Shown: piece by piece, positions 1 through 13,278 of the stretch | Position numbering within the stretch: the stretch's first letter is position 1 | How the letters are laid out: each line of letters opens with the position of its first letter | Assembly: GCF_002105155.1 (NCBI RefSeq) | Contig: NW_019029034.1 | Span: 215,832-279,831, forward strand | Source: Lobosporangium transversale | Taxonomy: Eukaryota; Mortierellomycota; Mortierellomycetes; Mortierellales; Mortierellaceae | DNA: 64,000 nt | Direction: 5' to 3' | Made by a program: the position numbers and the translations under genes | The notes under the pieces: model-generated | What the model was told of the DNA's origin: nothing | Databases searched by the model: none | What the model saw: only the letters and a program-made list of their open reading frames with translations

Positions 1-45
1 AAACGCTAAAGTAAAATAAGTGATAGTACTGTCACTAATTACCAG

Positions 46-507
46 CCACTAATCGTGGATGAAATATCACTTCCTCGCTGTTCTAATAGTGCTTACGGAC
101 TACACCATGGTGCTGTTTCTATGATTCATGGAGACTTTCTTGACACCCCTGGATTACCAGCAATCCTTGCACGCGCGGATGTGGTTCTTGTCAATAACTA
201 TGCATTCAACTCGGCTCTGAATCAGTCGTTGTTACAATTGTTCTTGGATCTGAAGGAAGGATGCAAGATAATTTCTCTAAAAACTTTTGTCTCACTAGAT
301 CACAAGATCAATGTGCGCAACGCAGGCAGTGTTGAATCGATTTTAAGAGTGAAGAAGTATCCTTACTATACTAACGCGGTCTCATGGACTCATAATGGAG
401 GAGAGTACTTCATAGCGACTGTAGACCGGTCGGCTGTGCAGGCATTTTATGCGAATGGTGGTGTCACGCTTGATGACCGCGGTCGGTCAAGTTCTCGTCG
501 CCGCTAA
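46..507 (+). CDS. DOT1: DOT1 histone H3-K79 methyltransferase, C-terminal exon (partial)
   Basis: This is the last exon of a DOT1-family histone H3 lysine-79 methyltransferase, a nuclear non-SET enzyme that uses S-adenosylmethionine and acts on nucleosomes. The visible part (about 153 residues) contains the characteristic stretch VVLVNNYAFN followed by LNQSLLQLFLDLKEGCKIISLK, the segment of the fold where the NNYAF motif lines the active site. The exon appears to start after the acceptor sequence ttaccag ending at 45; no ATG opens the frame and the donor lies outside the window, so the gene is cut by the window edge. The stop TAA is at 505-507. The protein ends in a basic, serine-rich tail (SSSRRR). 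Confidence is high for the family and low for anything upstream. Confidence 0.9.
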   Translation, partial: PLIVDEISLPRCSNSAYGLHHGAVSMIHGDFLDTPGLPAILARADVVLVNNYAFNSALNQSLLQLFLDLKEGCKIISLKTFVSLDHKINVRNAGSVESILRVKKYPYYTNAVSWTHNGGEYFIATVDRSAVQAFYANGGVTLDDRGRSSSRRR

Positions 508-1103
508 ATAGATTTTTTTTCCTACATTGCTATTTTATCTTTTTAGAAACCATTGTATTTTTCAAAACATTAATTCCTGCGTTCCACGATAATCAATAGT
601 CATAAAAAAGGCTCTTTTTTTTTTTTTTTTTTTTGGACCGCAAGAAACAAACATGTTGACCTAGCTAATTGACACGAATAAATCCTGTATGAAAATAGTA
701 CAAGTAGCTCTCATTGGGACAAAGCCTACGGAACTTTATTATTTTACGCGAGCATTGACTTATATTTACGAAGTTTCCAAGGGCCATCTGTGTAGCCACA
801 TTGGTGCTATTTATAGCGCCATCAGACTCCCCTAAGAACATCTCACCACCATGACTGTCATATCAACAATCTGCTGTATTTAGCTCTTAAAGCTGTATCA
901 AACATTGGGAAAGAACTCCCCATTTGCACAAAGGCCAACAAATATCAGAAAATCAGAACAATTTCAAGAGTGTATGCTGGTTTATGTCGTAAGTGTTTAT
1001 TTTAGTAAAATAATTATGAATATAAAGAAAGGGTGGGGGTTTCTATATGGATTGCAAAAGATAAGTATAGCATAAAGAGGCAATGGAGAAAGGGGGAGGG
1101 CGT
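508..1103. other. Convergent intergenic spacer with T20 tract
   Basis: This is spacer between the DOT1 3' end and the 3' end of the minus-strand transporter gene. It contains a run of 20 T at 615-634 and AT-rich DNA that presumably holds both 3' UTRs. No coding sequence is supported here. Confidence 0.5.
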
Positions 1104-3283
1104 TTATTTCTGATCGAGCTTCCACTTCTTCGGGTTCAAAGATTCGAGATACCGGATCGTGGGTGCAATGTAAAAAATAAGCAGAAGTCCTCCGATCAAC
1201 ACACACATCGAGCTGACTAGATAATAACCATCTTGACGCAATATACATTCACCGCCGAGGTCTGTACATAATGTTTTGCCTGGTTCTGCAGTGCAAGAAA
1301 ATTCTACAATAATGATAATAAAAACAATAAATAAGTAAATAGAAAGGCAGACGAAACTTACACTATTAGCTGCTCCATAATCGATTTATTTTATTTCTTA
1401 CCTTTGCCTTTGCTATCGATAACAGAGCAAGTGGATACAGTAAAGTAGTCAACGGCCTCGAGGACAAAGAACCTTGGCCACGTGCCTCCAAAGTTACTCA
1501 ATGTGTTCAAAAGTGTCATGTATGTTCCACCAATAACAGGATCGGCAATCACAGTCATGAAGGCACCCATACTCACAAATGCAACAGTACTAAAGAGAGC
1601 CATGAAAGAAATAAACGACATTAAAATAAATTAATTAAAAAAAATAAAAATAAAAAATAAAAAAAATAAAAAAATAAAAAAAGGCACAAGCTAGCATACC
1701 TAGTAAACGAAGTGGCAACGGTTGTAATGAGGACCATGTAAAAGTATGATGTAGTAACGACCCCATCTGAAGGAAAACCCCAGACAAGGAGCATGGCGAT
1801 CACACAGCATGCTAAGTGAGCGAAAAACGCCCAGAGCCACTATTTAGTAGTTGGTAATTAGTCAATGTTCTGTCAATGAGGAATCTCACACTTATGACAC
1901 TATGGCATACAAAACAATCTGGAATTAAACTTACAGGCTTCAAAGGACGAGAACCGGAGCTCCAGCGAACCGCATAGTATCCAAAGATGATCTGGAATGG
2001 AAAATCGATCAACACGGCAAGCGCCAAGTCTTCCTTGCTGAAACCCTTTTCCAACAACTTGAGCGCTGTCACAGCATCGTTGGCAATAAACCCGATCTTC
2101 GCTGTGAGGAGAACAATCATGAATGACTTCATATGAGGCAATCTAATGATCTTAAGAATGATCTTGTATACAGCTTTGATACCAATATCGTCTTCCTCCG
2201 AGTGCGAACGACCCTCCTTCTTCATCAAAACGAGCCAAAGGGTGATAGCAAGATACATCATTGCCCAGAACTTGAGATATCCTCCCAACGGTACCAACCC
2301 ATAGTCCTGAGGGATCGTCCTGAAGTACTTGTTACTGAATTCTGAAGAGTTGAATGCCAAAAAGACCGTGAATGATAGGAAGTAACCTGTGTTAAGACCG
2401 ATGGTCTGGGCAGTCGAGGCATACGAAAGATTCTCTTTAGAAAGCAATGTCAAAGCCCAGCCATCGACCGCAATATCCTGTGTTGCACAAAAAAAGATGA
2501 GGATGAAAAAAACGACAGTAAGCGTTCCAACTGCGATCTGATCCTGTGCCATCCAGTCCTCAATGTTCATCCCAAGCCAGAAAAACATCAATCCCGTCAT
2601 GAGTTGGATAGGTACGATCCAGGACTTTCTGCGACCTAAATCTTTGTTGTAGACTGCATCGACGATTGGAGACCAGAGAAACTTCATGCTATATGGGTAA
2701 TGTGCTAAAGAGAAGATCCCGATCTGTGAATAGCTCATTTTGGCCTTGAGTAAGAATGGAATACTGCCAAACGTCAAACCAACGGGGATCCCCTGTAAAA
2801 GATCTAGATGCAAACAAATTAAAAAAATAAACCAAAATAAAATAAAGATAATTAGTCTTTCTAGTGAGTTCCGTTGGCTATGAGTAGTGCGACTGTCCAT
2901 ACAGATCAACCCAAACATAGTGATAGTCTGAGCTTACACAACACAACCAAAAGGATAAAATTCCATTTGTCAGCACCAGAAAGTGTCCCCATCGTCTCTG
3001 AAGCCAAGCTACCCTGAAGACTCTCTCTAATAGCATCGCTAGTAGATTCACTTCGCTGCGCCATCATGAGTTCCTCACGCTCGTCCTCAGCCAATAAGGA
3101 ATCACCACGTCTCTTGTGTGTCAACATGGCGCTATTGTTGATGTTCTGCTTTAGATCAAGAGCGGAAGATCGGGCGTTACTATGTACAGCTGATCCGTTA
3201 TTGTCGGCGTGATTGGTATCCGTTACAACAGTGCCAGCAGATGAGCGGTTCGAGGATGTTTGAGGCTCTGTCTTTTTGGACAT
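1104..3283 (-). CDS. Acetyl-CoA transporter (SLC33A1/AT-1 family, MFS fold)
   Basis: This gene encodes a multi-pass ER/Golgi membrane transporter of the SLC33A1 family, which imports acetyl-CoA into the secretory lumen for protein or glycan acetylation. Exon 1 (3283-2938) gives a soluble Ser/Asn-rich N-terminus of about 115 residues. The splice to 2803 (acceptor ctag) restores VVLYLLQGIPVGLTFGS, the diagnostic first membrane segment. Further family landmarks are the WSPIVDAVY, FFCATQDIAVDGWALTLL and ATSFT segments. Later small exons lie around 1839-1700, 1600-1400 and 1300-1104, and the last codons read NPKKWKLDQK before TAA at 1104-1106. The acceptor at 1840 restores WLWAFFAHLACC. All exon joins keep frame, so the gene looks intact. 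It is divergently arranged with the IML2 gene. Substrate is inferred from family only. Confidence 0.9.
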
Positions 3284-4410
3284 TGGTGAACTATTTGCAA
3301 TAATCAGAGTCAGTTAGAATAAAAAAATTTTCAGGGCAAAAATAATCCAGGATCAGGACATATGAATGTAACGTAGAAAAGAAAGAATGAAGATTTAAAG
3401 AGGACGGAATGGTGCCATGGCATTATGGGAATACAACGCACATTCTGGCGTGAGATGACGAATCTAATACTCACAGAGCAGTGAATGAACAGACAGAGTT
3501 CGGTTGGTATAAAAAAAAATAAAAAAAATAAAAAAAGGAGTAAAGAGATGAGAGAAGAAAAGAGAAAGACAAAAGGGAGGCGTGTCAGAATACAGGAATA
3601 AATGAAGGGAAGAGGAGGAAGAAGGAGAAGAGTAATTATAAAAGCTGAATGTGATGGACCTGCACCTTCCCAGCGGCTAGCTTCGATCTTTGTGTGTTTA
3701 GTTTTACCCAATAAGTCCTGGCAGTCGTTCATTGGACACTTGAAATAAATACCAGCGCAAAGCTGCGGAGACAAATGCAGGGCAAAACGGTGCTTTGATG
3801 TGGGGGAGAAACATTTGCTGATGTACCTCTGTGCAATACAAACCAAACCAAGGAATATATATATATTTTTTAATACAATTGATACGTTTTAATATGCACC
3901 ATTCAACAGCTCTTGAGATGTTACAAAAAGGACTATCAAAGGATTAGGGAGAGCACTGTATTTGCTCGGATGTACTTGTGCACGTTGGTGAACATGTTGG
4001 CCCTGGTATTTGCTTACTTGCTTTGTCTACAAGGAGCCCATGTATTGTATAAATACATTTTATTTTACAGATGTGTATTCTTTTAATATTTCATAAAAAT
4101 GAACTTCAGTGCATTTGTTTTTGTTGACATGTAATAAAACACATCACATTACAACGCAAAAATAGTTTCTTGTCTCACTTGCCTTTGTCTAACGGTTTTT
4201 TTATTTTCTTTCTTTCTCTTCCCCGGTCTCATTCCTCTGCTTTCATTTCATTCCAGTCCTCTCGCTCCATTGTCATTCCTCTCTCTCCCTCTCTCTCCCT
4301 CTCTCTCTCTCTCTCTTACCCTTCTTCCTCACCCCTTCCCTCTCCTTCTCCATTTTTTTTTTTCTCTCCGTCTCACATACACATATTCTTTCTTGACAAA
4401 TCCCTTCGTC
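3284..4410. promoter_or_regulatory. Divergent promoter region with pyrimidine-rich leaders
   Basis: The 1.1-kb spacer between two divergently transcribed genes must hold both promoters. On the transporter side it is GA-rich on the plus strand (about 3535-3660), that is, CT-rich in the transcript sense. On the IML2 side there is a CT-rich block with (CT)n at about 4255-4375, ending some 35 bp before the ATG. Open frames here are low-complexity and not credible genes. Confidence 0.5.
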
Positions 4411-7059
4411 ATGTCTACTCAACCTGTCTTACTTCCGAATAGCAATCCAATAAGTACAAATGAGATAGAGGAGGATGCCAAACTGATGAAGCAACTGCAA
4501 GACGAATTACACACTGCAGCGCTTCACGACGAAGACGACGACGATGAGAACATTAGTGCCTCCTCAGAATCTTCTGCTACTTCTTCATCCGCAAGTACTA
4601 TCAAGATGCAGGCCAATATGCTCACTCCCGCTGAACAGGAGGCTGAAGGTGTGTTTTTGAGCAATTGCAGCTCTGTGGGTATATTCTACATCCTGTTTAA
4701 TCAACACATGTTGTTCTTTACCAATTTCTTTACATTGTTCCTCTCTCTGCCAGCTGTTTTTTTCACATCTTGATAGTTGGCAAAATTATGTATCATTGGT
4801 GTATTACCTCTATCTAATATAAAAACGTTGCTTTGTTTTATGATGAATAGATGCTGCTATGTTACATGGTGTGCGAATTTTTTTTGAAAACAACTTTATT
4901 GAAGCACAGCGCATCTTTGCATCACAGGATCAAGTCAATCCTATCTATGCCCTTGGATCGGGTGCTCTCGCCTTTATGAAAGGTATGCTATGATGGCAAA
5001 ATGAGCATAATACTCCTCGGCAGGAATCCTCTGCAGATGATGGTAGCTCCACGTGGTGAGACATCAACATGCGCCTTTATGTTTCTTTCACATGGAAAAA
5101 AAGAGCGTGGATATCACCCTTGCACAGAGCACTGTCGGAGTAACGGAGCGATGTTGTCCTGATACGAACTTCATTCAGACAATTAATTTTGAGTTGTTGA
5201 TCTCGAATCTCTATCCTCTCATATATACACTCTTTTAGCTTGTATGACATTTAATGAATCCGACATTCAGGACGCGATCCGGATCCTTCAGCAATCGGAG
5301 TCACTCTGCAATGCTCAGATTCATGCAGCCCCAAAAAAGTCATCATCCGTAATAAGCTCAGTTTCGAAGCTCGTCTCGTCCGGTTGGAGCTATTTTGGCT
5401 ACAACAAGCACTCTTCTGGAAAAAAAGGCTCTGCAGAAGCACACCCAGCAGCACCAAAGCACATGACGAACGGAGAAATCCGCGCCAGGGTGGTTCGTGC
5501 TGAGAGTTTGCTACTAACCTCATTAATCTTGCTACTGCAGGAAAGCATTATGAGTTATCTCAAGGCTGGACTAAACCTCAGAAAAGGTAAAAAGCAAAAT
5601 GTTTTCGTTTTGAGAATACTTGCTCGAACAGCCCAGACTCAGAGACAAAGAAAACTCATTATTTTTAAAATGTGTCTATTGTTAATATTGCTTGTGAACT
5701 AAATAGGGTACAAATCTTACGAGAACATTTGGACAGAGCTCAAATCGATGGGCGATGAGGTCAACACACTCGTAGATAACAATACCCTAGGTGGCATTTA
5801 TTTTGGGTACGCGTTAACCGATACACTCTTCACCACATTACTATTTAGTATTGATATGCAGCCCATACAAAATCGTATTTTGACCAAAATTTTCTTCCTA
5901 TAACAGGCTGGGAACAATCCATATCGTTTTGGCGTCAATGCCGGCTAAAATACTCCGCGTCATTTCATCATTTGGATACTCAGGAGACAAAGCTTTTGGT
6001 TTCGACCTCGTTTCGAAATGTATTGCAGGCAAGGGAATCCGCTCACCGCTTGGGTCACTCATGTTCCTTTCTTACTACACCCTTCTTGCAGGTTTCGCGC
6101 CTTCTGTCTTGGGTGAAACTAATATTCCGATCGCAGATAAAATCCTCAACGAGGCACTCAAAGACTTTAAAGAATCCGCATTTTTCCTCTATTTTGAAGG
6201 GCGTAACTGTCGACTCAAAGGCTTGATTAAAGAATCAACCGCAGCGTTCGAACTGGCTTCTAGTAAGGCTACAGTGGAATGGGGCCAGGAGCTAAAGAGA
6301 TTATGTGACTATGAGTTGGGACTGAACTGCGCCATTCTGATGCAATGGGCACAGGCAGCAGTATATTTTGAAAAGCTGGTCAAGGAGAACTATTGGTCAA
6401 AGGGATTCTTCTTGTATTTCAAGGCAGCGTCCTTGGAAGCTGGAGGTAACAAGGAAGAGGCCATCAGCATCTATCAAACTATTCCTGGCTTGGTGAACCG
6501 TAAATTTGGTGGCCGTACAATCCTCGTAGAACAATACGTGACACGTAAGGTCAAAATGTTTGAACAAACTGGGTTTGAGGACACGAATCTGCCTGCACTC
6601 GAAATCCTTTTAATCTGGAATGCATTCCCGTCCATGTCCAAAGAGATATTATCAACAAATCTTGCCCAAGTGGATGAACAGATCAGTAAAAATAGGAGTA
6701 AGACCAGCCTTGACTCCCTTGCTGTGCTCAAGACAATCAAGGGCGCTATCTTACATCAACTTGGACGGCACAAAGAAGGTGCTGAATGCTTAGATTGGGT
6801 GGTGGAGTTACCAACTAGTAAGACTTTGGAAGAAAAGTGGGTTATTCCATTTGCTTGTTGGGAGGCTGGTGTAGGCAGTTGGATGGAAGATAGAGCGTTG
6901 AAAGGTGATAAACAATGGGCACGAGCCAAGATGTATTGGGATAAGGCAGCTAGTTACTCGGGTTATGAGTTCGAGTTCAGGCTGTCAATTCGTATCCATG
7001 CTGCAATGATGCGAATTCAAGAGCTTGTTGAGCAAGCAAAGTTGAAAGCCTTCCACTAG
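4411..7059 (+). CDS. IML2: IML2/TTC39-family TPR protein (DUF3808)
   Basis: The predicted product is a member of the Iml2/TTC39 family, helical-repeat proteins. Yeast Iml2 is a mitochondrial outer-membrane/cytosolic protein needed for inclusion-body clearance linked to lipid droplets. The ATG at 4411 follows a CT-rich leader. Exon 1 encodes an acidic, serine-rich start. Splicing (for example G|GT at 4648, acceptor before 4852) restores AAMLHGVRIFFENNFIEAQ, and then the ACMTFNESDIQDA segment. The last large exon holds tandem TPR-like helices with the family's FFLYFEGR and KGFFLYFKAASLEA patterns, and ends KLKAFH before TAG at 7057. There are about five exons and roughly 690 residues, a usual size. 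There is no signal peptide. The family assignment is firm; the fungal role beyond yeast is inferred. Confidence 0.88.
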
Positions 7060-7272
7060 ATGGGCACTTGGCGTTTAAATGCTAATAGACCAATTCATAG
7101 AATTATATAATTCAGACAATAAACTAGTTATAAAGTCCCTTCAACGCTGGTAGTGGAAGGTAATACGTAAAATACGTACCAGGTACAAATTGCTTTGTTA
7201 CGAGACCAGTTACAAATCTCGTTCGCATTAATATTCAAGATAAGTAACCAGTAACTGTCGGCTGCCTGCTTG

Positions 7273-7305
<33 letters not shown>

Positions 7306-7626
7306 ACTATCACTTCATGTACAACTATTTTCACCCACATTTGTTTTTCAAACAAGGTCGGTCATGTATGAGTTTGGGCAAAATTGCTTGTGAATGGTAT
7401 CCCAACATTTATACTAATTCACATTCATATTTGCCATACACCATCCGCCTGACTTTCTGTCTTTGACCACGTGACGAATAACTATAGATGGAGGAGCGCA
7501 AAGATTCTCATTCTCATTATTCTCATCTCTAATAAGTCCATTGAACAACAACTAAGAGGTCAAGACTGCTGTCTTGCGTCTCTATATTCTAGTCTTCTGT
7601 TGTCCAAGAAACGATTCTGAGCACAA
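7060..7626. other. Intergenic spacer with A29 tract
   Basis: This spacer between two tandem plus-strand genes includes a run of 29 A at 7273-7301. The last 130 bp are rich in TTCTCAT-type pyrimidine repeats just upstream of the next ATG, a plausible promoter and leader. No gene is seen. Confidence 0.4.
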
Positions 7627-9737
7627 ATGTTCTCCTCCCGCCCCGGAGTTGACAAGAAGGCCGCGCTACTCGCGCAAGCCAAAGCCGATAGGTTAGCACG
7701 GAGTGGACAAAAGAAAATAGAGGAACAAAATGCACTTCAGGAAAAGGCCGCTTCACGGATACAAGCATCGTGGAGACGTATACAACACCGACGTGCGATG
7801 AAGGATCAACAACGCTTGGATTGGGATACCCTTTCGACTAGATTTCCTTCTACACCGGCCCTTGGACTCATCCGCAATTTGCAATTAGCGTATCTTCTTT
7901 TAAAATTTTATGACCCGGCCAAATGCCCAATGGATTCTAGACGACTTTCCACATTATGCAAGCTAATTTTATCCAAGACCGTCATTATAGCGGAGGAAAG
8001 GGACCAGGCGGTTTCAAAGACAGATACACCGCCACAATCATTATCGCTTAATGACTCAGCTTTAATATCTCAATCATCTGAGACAGAAATGTCGGGTGGA
8101 GGAAGCGATATAAAACCAATGGTTCAAGTCCCTTTTCAAATGATTTTACTTCATTCCCGGTACTCGGAGCTTGGAATAAGTGTTATTTTGCGATTATTAC
8201 AACAATGCATCAAGTCTATGATAGGATACCGGGTTGAGTATGATGCACTATCTTCCTCTAACCTCAATACCTCAGGAGGAAAGGCATCAACAAAAGCCAA
8301 TGCACATAAGCCAACTTCCCTTGGAATATCGAATGATGCCCTATATCTGTCAGGCTCAGAACTTCGGTTTGTAATGGCATACATTGATATTAATACCTAT
8401 CGTCTACCAGAAGCCGTAAATCCTTTAATTAGGACCCAAATGACAGACAGAGGCAAGGCATTGATTACAAAGATATTCAACAGCGGCGAATTCTATAAGG
8501 AGATCAAACCTGGTGTTTCATTGCGAGTTGAGGCACTACTTCAGCTCAAGGAACGATCCAAGAAGACGGCATTGGTTCCGATCGACAGCTCAAGACAGAA
8601 GGCGCTATCGCTTTGGATTACGGCCGTCTGGAGGTGCTGTCTCCTCCTTCCGTCTGTGGACAAGGAGGTGATAGAGAAGCCAGCCAAAAAATCCAACGGT
8701 AAACAATATAAGGACGATCTCATCAATTTGTATAGCGATGACTCAACATCTGTGAGTATCGCGTGCTATATCTTGACTGTTCCATTGCTTATGGAATGTC
8801 TGGACGGCCTCTGCATACAACTTGCCTGGCAAAATAACACCCTTGAAGAAACACTGGATGTGATCTTGGATTTACGCCATCAACAATATATACTCTCGAT
8901 TATGAGTCTGAACGACACGCTTTCGCTTATCGGAAATATGATCCAGCTGTACCGCTCTAGTCTTTCCAAAAATACTGATGCTGTCAATACAAGGCTCAAT
9001 AATCAGTTGGTTGAAGCCGTGACTGTATTGTTGACGCATTGTCGAAAAAATGTCTCCACCACGCAAACAGCTGAATTTCGGCAGTATCATCCTATCTTTT
9101 CATGGACTAGAGCCTCGCAAAGGAAGCAGCAGCAGCAACTCTCGAACATCCAGGTTAGCGTGTTACTGCAACAGCTGGAATATCTTTGGAGTCGCGAATA
9201 TGCTCTAAGTGTTTTCAGAGCCTTACTTGATGCCTCACTCCCTGCCATACAAAAAACGGATCAGATCACCAGCAGCCAGGAAAGTACGCCATCAACAAGC
9301 CGCCAGAATCGTTTTTCATCGCCACTCGAATTAGCTCTGACCAAATCTGGCGAAGTAAAATGGTCCGAGCCTCAGAACACGCTGTTGGCGATTGAAGTAC
9401 AGCAATCTTGCTTGTTCTATATGACGCTGATGAAACTATTTGACGCGCAAAAGCCCAAGATCTTGGTGACGCTCATGTACTTGCCTTCATTTCTAACACA
9501 TCTCTGGCGGCTGATGTTAACACTTGGTCCCAAGGGCGGTATGGTAATATACCTGGAGGCTGCGGCGACAGGAGGCGCTAGAGGTAAAGGATTGGATCAG
9601 GAGCCATTGATCGCAATTTTGCAGATCTTTTGTGAGTGCTGTGCTCGGTTTTTCATGTATGTTTCCTTTCATGCTCTTGGAACCATACTTGTATTGTTCA
9701 ACGAAGAAAAAAAATGCATTACTGATATTCCGGAGTT

Positions 9738-9768
<31 letters not shown>

Positions 9769-12342
9769 TTTTCATTTTCATTTTCATTTTCATTTTTTTA
9801 ATGGCATAGCACCCTTGATGATGATGACATGTATGAGCAACAGAAGACGTGGGGATTATCAGAGCTCGTATTCATGTCTGGTTTCTTCAATCAATTTTGC
9901 TTTTCTATCCTAAGTCAGCAAGAGAATCTAAAAAACGAAGACAAGATCAAGAATGACTCTAATGTAACATCAACAGAGAGCAACTCCTTGCTATCACCTC
10001 CACTTCCGCCTATTTTCTATCATGCAAGACAAGTGTTGATGCAACTGTATGAACGAGATTGCCGCAGAGCCTTCTGCCCTCCGAACCATTGGCTTTTGAT
10101 ACACCCATCCAAGAGCGTATTTCAATCACCTCTGCAGCTTTTAGCGTCTCTTACTTTGTCAAGTAGCAAGAACAGCAGTGGGAGCAAGCCAGGGTCTTCT
10201 CCTTTTAAAAGTGGTGGAGGAATCTTTTCCTTCCCGTCTTCCAAATCGCCTCCACAATACTCTACACCCAAGGAGTATATTACTAAAATAGCACAAAAGG
10301 ACAGGACTGCATTGCAAATACTGGAAACAATGTCACATGTCATCCCTTTTAATGCACGTCTCGAGATATTTCGAAACTTTATCAAAGAAGAAAAGGCGCA
10401 ACGAGCACAGGCACTAGCGCTTGTGCGACCCGATCTGCATCAATCATTCATAGTCAAGGTTCGGCGTGGATATATCCTAGAAGATGGCTATAAGAGCCTA
10501 GCGCAGTTATCAAATAATGGATGGAAGAACACAATTAGGGTGAAATTTGTGAACGAAGTTGGAGCAGATGAGGCTGGGATTGATCAAGGTGGGCCCTTCA
10601 AGGAGTTCATGGAAAGCTTTCTGGAGGCCGGATTCTCGCCTAATCTGAACCTGTTTACAACATCTACAGCATCCATGAATATGCTATACCCTTCACCGAC
10701 ATCTCATTATACGCATCCATCCAATGGACTGGAACTGTTTCGATTATTTGGCAAGATGTTGGGAAAAGCCATGTATGAAGGCCTTTTGGTGGATGTCAAG
10801 TTTGCAAACTTTTTTCTTAGTAAAATTCTAGGTCGAACAGTTTTCTTGGATGAAATGAGATCTTATGATGAACAGGTGTATCAGAATCTAATGTTCGTCA
10901 AGAAATACGATGGTAATATCGAGGACCTAGGACTGACCTTCTCGTTGGATGAAGAAGTCTTTGGAACACATCGCACGATTGAATTAATCAGAGGCGGTAA
11001 GGATGTAGAAGTGACCAAAGATAACAGGATCAACTATATCTTCAAGCTCTCAGACTATCGGCTGAATAAACAGATTCAAGAGCAGTCCAAGGCATTCATT
11101 GAAGGGTAAGGAATATTCATTTGATGCTTGAAGGGGGAAGGGACTTAAGTCATGAGCTGGAGGTAAATATCAAGACTAACTTGAGAAAAATGATGTTAGC
11201 TACCGATCGATCATTCCGTTGCATTGGATCTCAATATTTTCTCCACAAGAGTTACAGCGCGTTATGGCTGGTGAGGATGTTGATTTCGGTATGTAGATTT
11301 TTTTTTTTTTTTTTTTTATAAACAGAAATCACTCTATACCATTAGGAATGTATTGACTCAATTTTTCTTATCTGCAGATGTACAAGACCTTCGTGCGCAT
11401 ACAGAGTACCAGAATGGCTATTTCGATCAGCATCCAGTGATTAGGAATCTGTGGGCAGTCTTAGATGAGTTTAACTCGGAAGAAAAACGTGCTTTCCTCA
11501 AGTTTGTCACTAGTTGCTCCAAGGTTCGTAGAGGCGTCTTTCAAAAGAAAGTAAAAGAGGATATAAATCAACTTTTTGAATTAATGACCTTTGCTTATTA
11601 TTCTGCGTGAAACAAAGCCTCCGCTAGGCGGTTTCAAACATTTATACCCACCCTTCTCAATTCGGTTAGTCATGAATCCAACGGTTTCTGACCAGAGTCA
11701 TGATGGTCCTCAGGCAAATGCGTCGAGGCGCGTTGGAAGCAGCACAAATAATTCTTCCAGCCAGGATCATCACGACAATATACAACCTCATCAGCGTAAT
11801 GCCACTGCCACTAGTATAGGCAGTTCAGGCGGATCTGCATCAGGGGGAAGGTTTGGATCCAGACTACGATCAGCGCTTAGTGTAAATAACAGTAGTAGAT
11901 CCAATGAAAGACCACAAACTGCAACGTCGTTTCTATCCTCTTCACGAACATCCAGATCAAGCTTATCTTCATCATCATCTTCACCCTCTCCTTTTACACT
12001 TACGACCGATGAACATGGTACACCTGCGGCCCTTGGCGTTGTGAAATCCTTCTTTGGAGGTGTCCTTGGTAGCACTAGTTCCTCTAGTGAGAGTGCTGGT
12101 AAAAAGGCCCGTTTGCCTACAAGGTAAACAAACAGAAAACATAGCTCACCAATACTCTTGACATCCATTCCTAATGCACTAAAAACTAACCTTCATTCGT
12201 TTATTTATTGCTGTATTGCTGTTGATTAAACAGCTCAACCTGCTTCAACTTGCTTAAACTACCACCATTCACTTCAAAATCTGTCCTCAGAGAAAAGCTT
12301 CGCTACGCAATTATGTCAAATACAGGCTTCGAATTATCTTGA
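7627..12342 (+). CDS. UBE3B-like HECT E3 ubiquitin ligase
   Basis: This is a HECT-type ubiquitin ligase that takes ubiquitin from an E2 onto a catalytic cysteine and transfers it to substrates. The N-terminus has an IQ motif ([16 protein letters not shown], residues about 40-55) as in UBE3B/UBE3C. The C-terminal third is the HECT domain, with the [19 protein letters not shown] and [19 protein letters not shown] landmarks. Introns include 9657-9809, about 11109-11201, about 11291-11375, about 11524-11612 and 12124-12233. Splicing the last one gives [14 protein letters not shown], with the catalytic Cys codon at 12241-12243, and the protein ends NTGFELS before TGA at 12340. It matches UBE3B more closely than UBE3C (VTSCSKPPLGGF, FSIR). 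Total length is about 1390 residues, longer than animal UBE3B (about 1070), partly because of a Ser-rich insertion of about 130 residues before the catalytic cysteine. The frame is intact. Confidence 0.93.
9736..9797 (+). repeat. Compound microsatellite in HECT-ligase intron
   Basis: Within the 153-bp intron 9657-9809 there is a perfect (ATTT)n array of about eight units, followed by four to five units of TTTTCA, ending shortly before the acceptor (ggcatag). The array forms the pyrimidine-rich part of the intron. Confidence 0.9.
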
Positions 12343-12414
12343 TGAACAATACACCAACCATATTCATACTATTCCCAGCTCACTTGTTGACTCGATGAAG
12401 CAATAAACGACAAT

Positions 12415-12460
<46 letters not shown>

Positions 12461-12586
12461 TATATCCTATACGTGAAAGCTTTTATAATAACAATATTGA
12501 TACCGATCTACTACTCTGGATACAAAAGGCTACTGATATTGGTTCCATAATTTCTATAAATATTGTAGTTGAGACTGTTTCCACTA
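12343..12586. other. Convergent 3' spacer with A34 tract
   Basis: This is the spacer between the 3' ends of two convergent genes. It contains the longest homopolymer of the window, 34 A at 12422-12455, located 80 bp after the HECT-ligase stop. No gene is seen. Confidence 0.5.
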
Positions 12587-13243
12587 CTAAAATCGCGCCC
12601 GTTGGTTTGCATGCTCTAGCTCCTGCATCTCATAGAGGCTTGCTCCATCCACATGGCTTAATAACGGCACATTCTGGCGTTGTGCATCAGCAGTAAGGAT
12701 CTGATCTCCTCTGTTTATAAATCTGCCCCCTGCTTCCAAAGTTGAAGGGTCCACGTTAGCATCAGGGGGTGAGGACGATAATGAGGCCTGTTCCATTTTG
12801 CGTTTTTTCCTAAACAGTCTAGCTTTTGTCCGGACAGTCTGGGCACGCTTGACAGCCCCACTGAGATGACCATCTCGTGTAGGTAATGGTTTACCCATGA
12901 TAATAAGGATAATATCTTTGCATGCCCACCCGATTTCCCGAAATAAATCGATTGGATTGAACCCGTCTCGGAGGGATTTGCAGACAGATGTAGTCACATT
13001 AGAGATATATGGGATATAGGAGAAGGAGTAAACATGGAGAATGGCGAAGACCACCATTTCGACACATACTAGTAATCCATTGATACCCATTTCAATATCA
13101 TTCACGCTCCAATACTCCGTCGCCTTGAATACGTCTTTTTTTATATAAAATAAAAAATGAAAGGAGACAATGTCAGAGAAAGATGATTATTTGGATTTTA
13201 TGATTTTGATTTTTTCACATGGTTAGATATCAAATCTACTTTC

Positions 13244-13278
<35 letters not shown>

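Noticed and set aside
3331-3846. 171-codon minus-strand frame upstream of the acetyl-CoA transporter
   Set aside because: Rich in Phe/Leu/Ser from a GA-rich plus-strand tract, with no family similarity; better explained as promoter and leader sequence.
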